Shown piece after piece: positions 43,330 through 51,887 of a stretch of 64,000 bases of DNA (position 1 is the stretch's first letter; the number at the start of each line of letters is the position of its first letter). The DNA lies in contig NZ_JAFICD010000006.1 in NCBI RefSeq assembly GCF_017833525.1, forward strand, positions 356,762-420,761, read 5' to 3'. The notes under the pieces are model-generated. The model was given only the letters and a program-made list of their open reading frames with translations. It did no database searches and had not been told where the DNA came from. This DNA comes from Duganella sp. 1411. GTDB lineage: Bacteria; Pseudomonadota; Gammaproteobacteria; Burkholderiales; Burkholderiaceae_D. A program made the translations under genes and the position numbers.

Positions 43330-43380
43330 GGGGACGTACCCGGCAGGGTACGTCCCCGTCCGGCCGTGCGGGTTAAGGCG
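43330..43380. repeat. Hairpin repeat, family 2, copy 2
   Basis: A 12-bp stem (GGGGACGTACCC at 43330-43341, GGGTACGTCCCC at 43346-43357) with a GGCA loop is followed by gccgtgcgggttaaggcg. The layout and tail match the element at 34697-34764. It lies between the divergent GH43 and kduI genes. Confidence 0.7.
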
Positions 43381-43424
43381 TTGCTTTTCAGACGAGTATG
43401 CCATTATACTTGTTATCGATAACA
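43381..43424 (+). promoter_or_regulatory. kduI promoter with LacI-type operator B
   Basis: A -35 TTGCTT (43381-43386) and -10 TATACT (43405-43410) with an 18-bp spacer are followed at once by the perfect palindrome TGTTATCGATAACA (43411-43424). The operator covers the predicted start of transcription, the classic position for LacI-family repression of the operon 43458-52703. Confidence 0.75.
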
Positions 43425-43457
43425 GATATCAGTAGAATTCATTTCCAGGAGACTTAG

Positions 43458-44306
43458 ATGTACGAAAAAATATTTCATGCCACACATCCGGACATGATGA
43501 CGCAAGTGAGCAATGAACAGCTGCGCGAGCGCTATTTAATCAGCAGCCTGTTCGTCGCCGACCGGATCAAACTCAATTACTGCCATCACGAGCGTTTCGT
43601 GATCGGCGGCGCCGCGCCCGTCGCCGGGGCGATCAAGCTGCCGACGCACACGGAGCCGGTTTCCGCGCTCGGCCAGCCCTTCCTGTCGCGCCGCGAACTG
43701 GGCGTGATCAACGTCGCCGGCGGCGCCGGCCGGGTCACCGTCGACGGCCAGGTCTTCGACATGGCCTCGCTCGACGGCCTGTACATCCCGATGGGCAGCG
43801 AGGACGTCAGTTTCGAATCGCTCGACCCAGCCAATCCGGCGCGCTTCTACCTCGCCTCGACGCCGGCCCACGCCCGCCACGAACTGACCAAGATCACCCA
43901 CGCGCAGGCCGTTCCGCTCGAACGCGGCAGCGCCGAGACGTCGAACGCCCGCACCATCTACCAGTACGTGATCCCCGGCGTGTGCAAGTCGGCGCAGTTG
44001 CTGCTGGGCCTGACGATACTGAAGACCGGCAGCGTCTGGAACACGATGCCGCCGCATTTGCACGACCGCCGCTCCGAAGTCTATTTCTACTTCAACCTCG
44101 ACGCGCAGCAGCGCATCTTCCACTTCATGGGCGAGCCGGATTCGGCGCGCCACATCATCGTCGCCAACGAGGAGGCGGTGGTCTCGCCGCCCTGGTCGAT
44201 CCACATGGGCTCGGGCACGGCCAACTACGCCTTCATCTGGGCCATGGGCGGCGAAAACCTCGACTACACCGACATGAACGTGCTCGATATCTGCCAGCTC
44301 AAATAA
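43458..44306 (+). CDS. kduI: 5-keto-4-deoxyuronate isomerase KduI
   Basis: KduI isomerises 5-keto-4-deoxyuronate (released from unsaturated uronates) to 2,5-diketo-3-deoxygluconate. The 282-residue cupin has the zinc ligands in PPHLHDRRSEVYFYF (His, His, Glu) and a later His in WSIHMGSGTANYAF. AGGAGA precedes the ATG. Length matches the E. coli enzyme. It is the first gene of the rightward island operon. Confidence 0.95.
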   Translation: MYEKIFHATHPDMMTQVSNEQLRERYLISSLFVADRIKLNYCHHERFVIGGAAPVAGAIKLPTHTEPVSALGQPFLSRRELGVINVAGGAGRVTVDGQVFDMASLDGLYIPMGSEDVSFESLDPANPARFYLASTPAHARHELTKITHAQAVPLERGSAETSNARTIYQYVIPGVCKSAQLLLGLTILKTGSVWNTMPPHLHDRRSEVYFYFNLDAQQRIFHFMGEPDSARHIIVANEEAVVSPPWSIHMGSGTANYAFIWAMGGENLDYTDMNVLDICQLK

Positions 44307-44314
44307 GGATGCCC

Positions 44315-45070
44315 ATGTCTGAACTGTTTAATTTGTCCGGCCGCACCGCGCTCGTCACCGGCGCCAATACGGGGCTGGGCCAGGCGATCGCGATCGCGCT
44401 GGCCGGCGCCGGCGCCGATATCGTCGCCGCCGGCCGCAGCCCGGCCGACGACACCGCCCGGCAAGTCGAGGCGCTGGGCCGGCGCTTCCTGTTCGTGCGG
44501 GCCGACTTCGGCGCCACCGAGCCGGCGCAACCGGTGGTCGACGCGGCGCTCGGCTTGAACGGACAGCTCGATATCCTGGTCAACAACGCCGGCACCATCC
44601 ATCGCGCAGACAGCCTCGACGTCACCGAGGAAAACTGGGACACCGTCATGAACACCAATCTGCGCTCGGTGTTTTTCCTGTCGCAGGCCGTGGCCCGGCA
44701 CATGGCGACACGCCACGGCGGCAAGATCGTCAACGTCGCCTCGCTGCTGTCGTTCCAGGGCGGCATCCGCGTGCCGGCCTACGCCGCCAGCAAGAGCGCG
44801 CTGGCCGGGCTGACGCGCGCGCTGGCCAACGAATGGGCCGCCAAGGGCATCAACGTCAACGCGTTGGCGCCGGGCTACTTCGACACCAACAACACCGCCG
44901 CGCTGCGTCAGGACGCCGAGCGCTCGGCGGCGATCCTGGCGCGCATTCCCGCCGGACGCTGGGGCCAGCCGGACGATTTGGCCGGCGCGGCGGTGTTTCT
45001 CGCCAGCCGCGCCAGCGACTATGTGCACGGCATCACGCTGCCGGTGGACGGAGGATGGCTCGCGCGATGA
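44315..45070 (+). CDS. kduD: 2-dehydro-3-deoxy-D-gluconate 5-dehydrogenase KduD
   Basis: KduD reduces the KduI product to 2-keto-3-deoxygluconate with NADH. The 251-residue SDR shows TGANTGLGQAIA, NNAGTIH, the active-site YAASKSALAGL and ends GITLPVDGGWLAR. I choose the ATG at 44315 because TAAGGA is spaced correctly before it; an in-frame ATG two codons earlier is possible. It follows kduI by 8 bp and its stop overlaps the next start. Confidence 0.95.
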   Translation: MSELFNLSGRTALVTGANTGLGQAIAIALAGAGADIVAAGRSPADDTARQVEALGRRFLFVRADFGATEPAQPVVDAALGLNGQLDILVNNAGTIHRADSLDVTEENWDTVMNTNLRSVFFLSQAVARHMATRHGGKIVNVASLLSFQGGIRVPAYAASKSALAGLTRALANEWAAKGINVNALAPGYFDTNNTAALRQDAERSAAILARIPAGRWGQPDDLAGAAVFLASRASDYVHGITLPVDGGWLAR

Positions 45071-46143
45071 ACGACACCAACCGCACGGCTGAAGGGGTTG
45101 AAAGGCCCGAAACGGCGGCCCGCCGCGCATGGCATCTGGCGTGGGACTTCGGCAGCGCCGAGGTGCAGGCGCTGGGCGGCATGCTGGGTCCGGTGAGCCT
45201 GCGGCTCGACGACGAGCGCGAGCTCGACATCATGCACGTGGCGCCGTGGGCCAGCACCACCGGCGCCGCTTCCCTGCCCGGCCTGCTGCGGCGCATGCGC
45301 GGCGAATGGCCGTGCGTGCCGTTCGGCCGCACCGACGATCCCGGCCCGCTGCCGCCCGGCTGGCAACGGGCCCACGCCGGCGACGATGGCTGGATGCACG
45401 GCTACGCGGCCAACCATCGCTGGAGCTGCGTCAGCGCCACGCCGCACCGCGTGCATCTGGCGATCGACTATCCGGCCGACAGCGCCATCGCCCGCATCGA
45501 ACGGGTGATCGCGGTCGATCCGCGCGCCGCGGCGCTCGACATCAGCCTGAGCATCGTGTCGCGCCGCCCGTCTCGGCTGCCGCTGGGGCTGCATCCGACC
45601 TTCCGCATTCCCGCCACGCCCGGCAGGGTCCAGGTGGTGCTGGGCGAACACGCCGGCATCCACAGCTATCCGACCGCCGCGCCCGGCGCCGTGTCGCGCC
45701 TGCTGCCGGACATGCGGTCCCGTGCGCTGTCGGCCATGGCCGGCGTTGATGGCGCGCTCGACCTGTCGCAACTGCCGCTGACGATGCCGACCGAGGAACT
45801 GATGCAGGTGCGCGCGCTCGCGGCGGCCGGCAAGGCGCCGCCGTTCGCGCTGCGCTACCTGGACTACGACGCCTGCGTCGGCCTGTGGTGGGACACCGTG
45901 CAACTGCCCGACCTGATGCTGTGGATCAGCAATGGCGGCCGCATCAATTTCCCGTGGATGAGCCGCCACCTGGCCATCGGCGCCGAGCCGGTCAACAGCC
46001 TGTTCGACCTGGGCCGCGTCGCCCGCGCGCCGGCCGGCCATCCGCTGGCCGACCGGCTCGGCGTCGCGCTGCACCCGGAGGCGCCGTGGCGCACGCGCTA
46101 CCGCATCGCCGCCTGGCCCAACGCCACGCCCCCTACCCGCTAA
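45067..46143 (+). CDS. Aldose 1-epimerase-like protein
   Basis: A 358-residue cytoplasmic protein resembling galactose-mutarotase/aldose-1-epimerase folds. The segment LPLGLHPTFRIPATPG has the GLHPxF pattern of the family, and FPWMSRHLAIGAEPVNSLFD lies near the end. Its start overlaps the kduD stop (ATGA). It could interconvert anomers of sugars released by the island enzymes. The sequence is divergent, so activity is uncertain. Confidence 0.68.
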   Translation: MNDTNRTAEGVERPETAARRAWHLAWDFGSAEVQALGGMLGPVSLRLDDERELDIMHVAPWASTTGAASLPGLLRRMRGEWPCVPFGRTDDPGPLPPGWQRAHAGDDGWMHGYAANHRWSCVSATPHRVHLAIDYPADSAIARIERVIAVDPRAAALDISLSIVSRRPSRLPLGLHPTFRIPATPGRVQVVLGEHAGIHSYPTAAPGAVSRLLPDMRSRALSAMAGVDGALDLSQLPLTMPTEELMQVRALAAAGKAPPFALRYLDYDACVGLWWDTVQLPDLMLWISNGGRINFPWMSRHLAIGAEPVNSLFDLGRVARAPAGHPLADRLGVALHPEAPWRTRYRIAAWPNATPPTR

Positions 46144-46156
46144 GGAGAACCGGACC

Positions 46157-47371
46157 ATGCATCCCGACTTTCGCTCACGCGACATGCTGTTGTCGCACAT
46201 CGCGCACACCATGCGGTTCTACCATCCGCGCTGCATCGACCCGAGCGGCGGTTTCTTCCACTTTTTCCTCGACGACGGCACCGTCTACGACCGCCACACG
46301 CGGCACCTGGTCAGCAGCACGCGCTTCGTCTTCAACTACGCCAAGGCCTACCGCCAGTTCCGCGACCCGGCCTATCTGGAGGCGCTGCACCATGGCGTCG
46401 CCTTCCTGCGCAACGCCCACCGCAACGTGCGCACCGGCGGCTACGCGTGGCAGCTGTCCTGGCGCGACGGCAAGAAGCAAGTCATCGACGGCGACAACCA
46501 TTGCTACGGCCTTGCCTTCGTGCTGCTGGCCTACTCGCACGCGCTGGCGGCCGGCATGACCGAAGCGCGCGCCTACATGAAGGAAACGTTCGAGCTGATG
46601 GAAAAGCGCTTCTGGCAGGCCGGGCACGGGCTGTACGCCGACCAGGCCAGCGCCGACTGGAAAGTGCTCGATCCGTATCGCGGCCAGAACGCCAACATGC
46701 ACGCCTGCGAGGCGCTGATCGCCGCTTTCGAGGCGTCGGGCGAGACGCACTATCTGCAGCGCGCCGTCACGCTGGCGCGCAACGTGACGATGCGGCAGGC
46801 TGGGTTGGCCGGCGGCATGATCTGGGAGCACTATCACGCCGACTGGTCGGTGGACTGGAACTACAACCGCGACGACAAGAGCAATATCTTCCGGCCGTGG
46901 GGCTACCAGCCGGGCCACTTGACGGAATGGGCCAAGCTGCTGTTACTGCTGGAGCGGCACCCGGTGGCGCTCGACGGCGACACCGAATGGCTGGCGCCGC
47001 GCGCCGTGCAGTTGTTCGACATCGCGCTGGGCAAGGCGTGGGACGCGGAGCATGGGGGGATTGTCTACGGCTTCGGCCCGGCCGACGAGATCTGCGACGG
47101 TGATAAGTATTTCTGGGTGCAGGCGGAAAGTTTCGCGGCCGCCGCCATGCTGGCCGAGCGCACCGGCGATCCGAGGTATTGGGATTGGTACGACAGGATC
47201 TGGGCGTACAGCTGGGAGCATTTCGTCGATCACGAGCATGGGGCGTGGTATCGCGTGCTGAGTCCTTCGAATGCCAAGCTTGGTAATGAGAAGAGCCCGG
47301 CCGGCAAGGTGGATTATCACACCATGGGCGCGTGTTATGAGGTATTGAATCTGCTCGCAAGCGAGCCCTGA
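46157..47371 (+). CDS. AGE-family epimerase/isomerase (YihS/mannose isomerase-like)
   Basis: A 404-residue (alpha/alpha)6-barrel enzyme of the N-acylglucosamine 2-epimerase/YihS family. Conserved elements include GGFFHFFLDDGTVYD, STRFVFNYAKAYR, QNANMHACEALIAAFEAS and RPWGYQPGHLTEWAKLLL. Members interconvert aldoses and ketoses (mannose, glucose, fructose, sulfoquinovose) or epimerise sugars or uronates. In this operon it may act on a sugar or uronic-acid product; the exact reaction is unknown. AAGGAGAACC precedes the ATG. Confidence 0.87.
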   Translation: MHPDFRSRDMLLSHIAHTMRFYHPRCIDPSGGFFHFFLDDGTVYDRHTRHLVSSTRFVFNYAKAYRQFRDPAYLEALHHGVAFLRNAHRNVRTGGYAWQLSWRDGKKQVIDGDNHCYGLAFVLLAYSHALAAGMTEARAYMKETFELMEKRFWQAGHGLYADQASADWKVLDPYRGQNANMHACEALIAAFEASGETHYLQRAVTLARNVTMRQAGLAGGMIWEHYHADWSVDWNYNRDDKSNIFRPWGYQPGHLTEWAKLLLLLERHPVALDGDTEWLAPRAVQLFDIALGKAWDAEHGGIVYGFGPADEICDGDKYFWVQAESFAAAAMLAERTGDPRYWDWYDRIWAYSWEHFVDHEHGAWYRVLSPSNAKLGNEKSPAGKVDYHTMGACYEVLNLLASEP

Positions 47372-47413
47372 CGGTCTACAATCGATCCATAAGACAACAA
47401 TAATGAGACAACA

Positions 47414-49405
47414 ATGAAAATCCTGGCCCACATAAGCCATGCGTTACCTTGGAGACGTGTCGACGGTGCACGCATTGGCGGATTACGCTGCGCTAATCCG
47501 CCCTACGTGTTTCCGTGTCTGATCGTGTTTTTCCTGCTTGCGTTTGGCGTTCGGAGCTACGCGGCGGAGCAACAGCATCTGGCCACCGTTCAGTCGCCCG
47601 ACAAGAATATCCGGTACATCTTCTATCAAACGACTGTCGCTACCGGCGAGCGCCAGCTGTATTACCGCGTCAGCTACAAGCATAAACCCGTCATCCTCGA
47701 TTCGCTGCTGGACCTGCAACTGGATAACCATCTGTCCGAAAGCTCGATGGCGCTGAAGATCGACCGCCACAAAAAATGGTTCGATAACCTGGCCGTGACC
47801 GGCAACAGCATTAGCGCCCACGCCGGCACCTGGAAGCCCCAGCACGGCGAACAAGCCGCCATCCCGGACAACTACAACCTGCTGACCGTGGACCTGGTCA
47901 AGGACGACAACCCCGACTACACGATGAAGCTGGAAGTGCGCGCCTATAACGAGGGCGTCGCCTTCCGCTACGTGTTCCCGGAAAACCCGAAAGGCAGCTA
48001 CTACCGCGTCACCCAGGAAAACACCGAGTTCGCCATGCCGGTCGAGACCAAGGCCTGGTACGCCGGCTGGGCGCAGGCGCCCTACAAAAAACTCGAACTG
48101 GCCAACTGGCCCGACGAGGCGGAACGTCCGCTGACGCTGGAGCTGCTCGGCGGCATCCACGTCGCCCTGCTGGAAGCGCAAATGGTCGATTATTCGCGCA
48201 CCAAGTTTAAGCTGAGCAAGGACAAGCCCAACACCATCGTCACCGCGATGCACGACCCGGCCGACTTGATCTCGCCGTTCGCCACGCCATGGCGCGGCAT
48301 CATGATCGCCGAATCGGCCGGCGCGCTGGCCGACAACAGCCATTTCATCCTGAACCTCAATCCGCCGTCGAAGATCGCCCAGCCGGACTGGATCAAGCCG
48401 GGCAAGATCATGCGCGTGATGACCCAGACCACCGCCGCCGCCAAGGCCAACATCGATTTCGCCGTCAAGCACCAGCTGCAATACGTGCTGTTCGACTGGA
48501 AATGGTACGGCCCGGCCTTCTCCTTCGATTCCGACGCGTCCAAGGTGGCGATACCGGACTTCGACCTGCCGGCGATCATCCGCTACGGCAAGGAGCGCGG
48601 CGTCGGCATCTGGCTGTACGTCAACCAGCAGGCGCTGCTGAACCAATCCGACACATTGTTAAAGACCTACCGCGACTGGGGCGTCAAGGGCGTCAAGTTC
48701 GGCTTCGTGCAGGTCGGCTCGCACCGCTGGTCGACCTGGATCAACAAGGCCATCCGGCAGGCGGCCGACGCCCACATCATGGTCAACATCCACGACGACT
48801 GGCGCCCCACCGGCGAGCAGCGCACCTGGCCCAACCTGCTGACGTCCGAAGGCGTGCGCGGCAACGAGGAGATGCCCGACGCCACCCACAACACGGTGCT
48901 GCCGTTCACCCGCTACCTGGCCGGCGCGGCCGATTACACGATCTGCTATTTCGATCCGCGCATCAAGACCACGCACGCGCATCAACTGGCGCTGGCGGCG
49001 ATCTATTACAGCCCGCTGCAGACCTTGTACTGGTACGACCGTCCCGACAAGGAAAACAACGAGCCGGAGCTGGAGTTCTGGGACAAGATTCCAACAACCT
49101 GGGACCAAAGCAAGGTGATCGCGGGCAAGCCGGGGGAGTTCGTCACCGTGGCGCGCCGTAGCGGCGCCGACTGGTTCATCGGCGCCATCACCAACAACGA
49201 CGCGCGCGCCGTCAGCATTCCGCTGGACTTCCTGGAGAAGGGAAAAAAGTACCGGGCCAGCATCTACGCCGACGACGCCAACGCGCCGACCGCCACCGGC
49301 GTCGGCATCGAGCGGCGCACGGTCGATGCGTCGAGCGTCATCGATGCCAAGCTGTTGGCCTCGGGCGGCGTGGCCATCTGGATCACGCCCGGGACGCAGC
49401 CATGA
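47414..49405 (+). CDS. GH97 glycoside hydrolase, secreted; 5' end carries an inserted repeat
   Basis: The protein (663 residues from this start) matches GH97: an N-terminal beta-sandwich (about 55-300), a (beta/alpha)8 barrel with LFDWKWYG, GVKFGFVQVGSHRWSTW and VNIHDDWRPTGEQRTWPN, and a small C-terminal sheet. Where retaining GH97 galactosidases have a nucleophilic Asp (VKVDF), this has Gly, as in inverting SusB-type enzymes. Its ~33 first residues, including GGLRCANPPYV, are encoded by a half copy of the dispersed repeat, and a hydrophobic stretch (CLIVFFLLAFGVRSYA) follows. A GTG at 47507 could be the true start of a normal signal peptide, but no Shine-Dalgarno precedes it. Confidence 0.88.
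   Translation: MKILAHISHALPWRRVDGARIGGLRCANPPYVFPCLIVFFLLAFGVRSYAAEQQHLATVQSPDKNIRYIFYQTTVATGERQLYYRVSYKHKPVILDSLLDLQLDNHLSESSMALKIDRHKKWFDNLAVTGNSISAHAGTWKPQHGEQAAIPDNYNLLTVDLVKDDNPDYTMKLEVRAYNEGVAFRYVFPENPKGSYYRVTQENTEFAMPVETKAWYAGWAQAPYKKLELANWPDEAERPLTLELLGGIHVALLEAQMVDYSRTKFKLSKDKPNTIVTAMHDPADLISPFATPWRGIMIAESAGALADNSHFILNLNPPSKIAQPDWIKPGKIMRVMTQTTAAAKANIDFAVKHQLQYVLFDWKWYGPAFSFDSDASKVAIPDFDLPAIIRYGKERGVGIWLYVNQQALLNQSDTLLKTYRDWGVKGVKFGFVQVGSHRWSTWINKAIRQAADAHIMVNIHDDWRPTGEQRTWPNLLTSEGVRGNEEMPDATHNTVLPFTRYLAGAADYTICYFDPRIKTTHAHQLALAAIYYSPLQTLYWYDRPDKENNEPELEFWDKIPTTWDQSKVIAGKPGEFVTVARRSGADWFIGAITNNDARAVSIPLDFLEKGKKYRASIYADDANAPTATGVGIERRTVDASSVIDAKLLASGGVAIWITPGTQP
47455..47514. repeat. 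Dispersed palindromic repeat, copy 6 (half, inside coding region)
   Basis: The sequence gacggtgcacgcattggcgg, attacgctgcgctaatccgc, then cctacgtg matches the right arm of the repeat family and lies in frame within the 5' end of the GH97 gene. It adds the peptide GGLRCANPPYV, which also appears as a translated shadow of other copies. Confidence 0.88.
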
Positions 49406-50664
49406 CCCCGACCCAATCGCATTTCCGCTTCCTGAGCGTGTTCGTGTTCGTGTACTTCTTCGCGCAGGCGATGAGCATCTCGCTGCTGACCTTATGGCTG
49501 CGCAACACGCTGCACCTGTCGGGCACCGAGGCAGGCGTGGTGTTCTCCGCCAACTTCATCGCGGCGATGTGCTCGCAGCCGATCTATGGCTTCATCTCCG
49601 ACAAGGTCGGCATGCGCAAGCACATCCTGTGGACCGTCAGCGCGCTGTGCACGCTGTGCGGGCTGTTCTTCATGTTCGTCTACGCGCCGCTGCTCAAGGC
49701 CAACCTGCTGCTGGGCGCGGCCATCGGCGGCATCTACCTGGGCGTGACCTTCATCGCCGGCAGCTACGCGATCGAATCGTATGTCGACCGCATCGGCCGC
49801 CGTTACGGCTTCGAATACAGCCGCGTGCGCCTGTGCGGCTCGCTCGGCTTCGCCAGCGCCGCCATGATGTCGGGCCACCTGTTCAACATCAATCCCGGCA
49901 TCAACTTCTTCATCGCCTCCGGCGCCGGCTTGCTGATGCTACTGATGCTGCTGGCGTGGCGCACCGAGACCGACGGCGCGGCGGTCGGCGCAGCCAAAAC
50001 CGTGCGGCTGGCCGACGCGCTCGGCCTGCTGCGCGATCCCAAGTTCTGGCGCTTCATGGTGTTCATCCTGGGCGTGACGAATCTGTATCTGGTGTTCGAC
50101 CAGCAATTCCCCAGCTATTTCGCGTCGCTGTTCCCGACGCCGCAAATGGGCGCGGCCATGTTCGGCTACTTGAACTCGGCGCAGATCTTCATCGAGGCCG
50201 GCGGCCTGTTCCTGTCGCCGATCCTGGTCAAGCGCATCGGCGCCAAGAACGGCCTGATGCTCGCCGGCACGATCATGATGTTGCGCATCGGCGGCTCCAG
50301 TTTCGCCGTCGGCCCGGTGTCGATCTCGGTGCTGAAGATGCTGCACTCGGTCGAGCTGCCGATACTGGTGGTGTCGGTGTTCCGCTACATCGCCCACCAC
50401 TTCGATACGCGCCTGGCCTCGACGCTGTACATGGTCGGCGTCAGCTTCGGCCACTCGCTGGGGTTGGCGATCCTGTCGCCAATGGTCGGCAAGAGCTACG
50501 ATTTGATCGGCTTCCCCTCCACCTACCTGGTGCTGGCGGGCCTGGCGCTGATCTTCCTGTTGCTGTCGGCCCTCGCGCTGGAACCGACGCCGGCTGAAAC
50601 ACCGTCACGCCGCGCCGGCAAGCCCGGCGCCGAAAAGTCCGAAGCGCTGCAAGAGATCCAATAA
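49402..50664 (+). CDS. Oligosaccharide:H+ symporter, LacY-like MFS
   Basis: A 420-residue MFS transporter with 12 predicted helices. The N-terminus FRFLSVFVFVYFFAQAMSIS, SDKVGMRKHIL in the loop between helices 2 and 3, YSRVRLCGSLGFA and DTRLASTLYMV resemble the oligosaccharide/nucleoside:H+ symporter branch that includes LacY. It starts in the GH97 stop codon (ATGA). It probably imports the oligosaccharide trimmed in the periplasm, which GH88 then opens. Confidence 0.85.
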   Translation: MTPTQSHFRFLSVFVFVYFFAQAMSISLLTLWLRNTLHLSGTEAGVVFSANFIAAMCSQPIYGFISDKVGMRKHILWTVSALCTLCGLFFMFVYAPLLKANLLLGAAIGGIYLGVTFIAGSYAIESYVDRIGRRYGFEYSRVRLCGSLGFASAAMMSGHLFNINPGINFFIASGAGLLMLLMLLAWRTETDGAAVGAAKTVRLADALGLLRDPKFWRFMVFILGVTNLYLVFDQQFPSYFASLFPTPQMGAAMFGYLNSAQIFIEAGGLFLSPILVKRIGAKNGLMLAGTIMMLRIGGSSFAVGPVSISVLKMLHSVELPILVVSVFRYIAHHFDTRLASTLYMVGVSFGHSLGLAILSPMVGKSYDLIGFPSTYLVLAGLALIFLLLSALALEPTPAETPSRRAGKPGAEKSEALQEIQ

Positions 50665-50681
50665 ATTTCAAGGAAACGACC

Positions 50682-51872
50682 ATGTCCCTTCCCCTCAACG
50701 CCGCCGTCATCGAAGCGCTGAAAGGCGCCGCGCCGCCCGACCAGCCCAACCGGCAAATGCTGGCGCGCGCGCTCGACCAGGCGCTGGCGGCCATCGACCG
50801 CAACCTCGCCCACTTCGGCGACGACTTCCCGGCGCCGTCGAGCGTGGCCGGCGTCTACCCGGCCATCGGCAACATCGAATGGACCAACGGCTTCTGGACC
50901 GGCATGCTGTGGCTGGCCTATGAGGCAACCGGCGCCCAACGCTACCGCGACGCCGCCGAGCGCCACGTCATCAGCTTCCACCAACGGCAGGCGCAAAGGA
51001 TCAACGTCAACCACCACGACCTGGGCTTCCTGTACAGCCTGTCCTGCGTGGCGGCGTACAAGCTCACCGGCAGCGCCGTCGCGGCCGAGGCGGCCATGGG
51101 CGCGGCACGACTGCTGCTGGAACGCTACCAGGAGCGCGCCGGCATCATCCAGGCCTGGGGCGACCTCAACGATCCAGAGCAAAGCGGCCGCATGATCATC
51201 GACTGCAACCTGAACCTGCCGCTGCTGCACTGGGCCAGCGGGCACAGCGGCGACCTGCGCTTCCGCCAGGCCGCCGACCGGCATATCGAAGCGGCGGCGC
51301 GCCACATCGTACGGCCCGACGGCTCGACCTTCCACACCTTCTTCTTTGACACCGCGACCGGGCAGCCGCGCCACGGCAAGACGCACCAGGGGTTTTCCGA
51401 CGACTCGTGCTGGGCGCGCGGCCAGGCGTGGGGCATTTCCGGCTTCCCGCTGGTGTTCCGCCACAACGGCGACACGCGCCTGCTCGACCTGTCCAAGGTG
51501 CTGGCCAACTATTATCTGAACCGGCTGCCGGACGACGGCATTTGTTACTGGGACCTGATCTTCACCTCCGGCGCGGAGGAGCGCGACAGTTCGGCCGCCG
51601 CCATCGCCGCCTGCGGCCTGCTGGAGCTGGCCAGCAACCTGCCGCTGCTCGACCCGCTGCGCGGCGATTACGAGCGGGCCGCGCTGCGCACAGTGCGGCA
51701 ACTGTCCGAGCACTACGCCGACACGGACGGCACGCCCGGCGGCGGCTTGCTCAAGCACGCCGTGTATCACAAACCGCACCGCGTCGGCATCGACGAAAGC
51801 TGCATCTGGGGCGACTACTTCTATCTCGAAGCCCTGGTGCGCCTGAGCCGCACGTGGGAACCCTACTGGTAA
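50682..51872 (+). CDS. GH88 unsaturated glucuronyl hydrolase
   Basis: A 396-residue (alpha/alpha)6-barrel enzyme that hydrates the 4,5-double bond of unsaturated uronic acids at the non-reducing end of oligosaccharides, releasing 4-deoxy-5-keto-uronate for KduI. The catalytic Asp residues known in Bacillus UGL match VNHHDLGFLYS and MIIDCNLNLPLL; SCWARGQAWGISG and EERDSSAAAIAACGLLEL are also typical. No signal peptide, so it is cytoplasmic. It directly links the transporter to KduI/KduD. Confidence 0.92.
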   Translation: MSLPLNAAVIEALKGAAPPDQPNRQMLARALDQALAAIDRNLAHFGDDFPAPSSVAGVYPAIGNIEWTNGFWTGMLWLAYEATGAQRYRDAAERHVISFHQRQAQRINVNHHDLGFLYSLSCVAAYKLTGSAVAAEAAMGAARLLLERYQERAGIIQAWGDLNDPEQSGRMIIDCNLNLPLLHWASGHSGDLRFRQAADRHIEAAARHIVRPDGSTFHTFFFDTATGQPRHGKTHQGFSDDSCWARGQAWGISGFPLVFRHNGDTRLLDLSKVLANYYLNRLPDDGICYWDLIFTSGAEERDSSAAAIAACGLLELASNLPLLDPLRGDYERAALRTVRQLSEHYADTDGTPGGGLLKHAVYHKPHRVGIDESCIWGDYFYLEALVRLSRTWEPYW

Positions 51873-51887
51873 CAAGGAGACGCCGAC

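Noticed and set aside
43982..44315. An upstream extension of the kduD frame to 43982
   Set aside because: The extension lies inside kduI in another frame and lacks a start with ribosome site; SDR homology begins at 44315.
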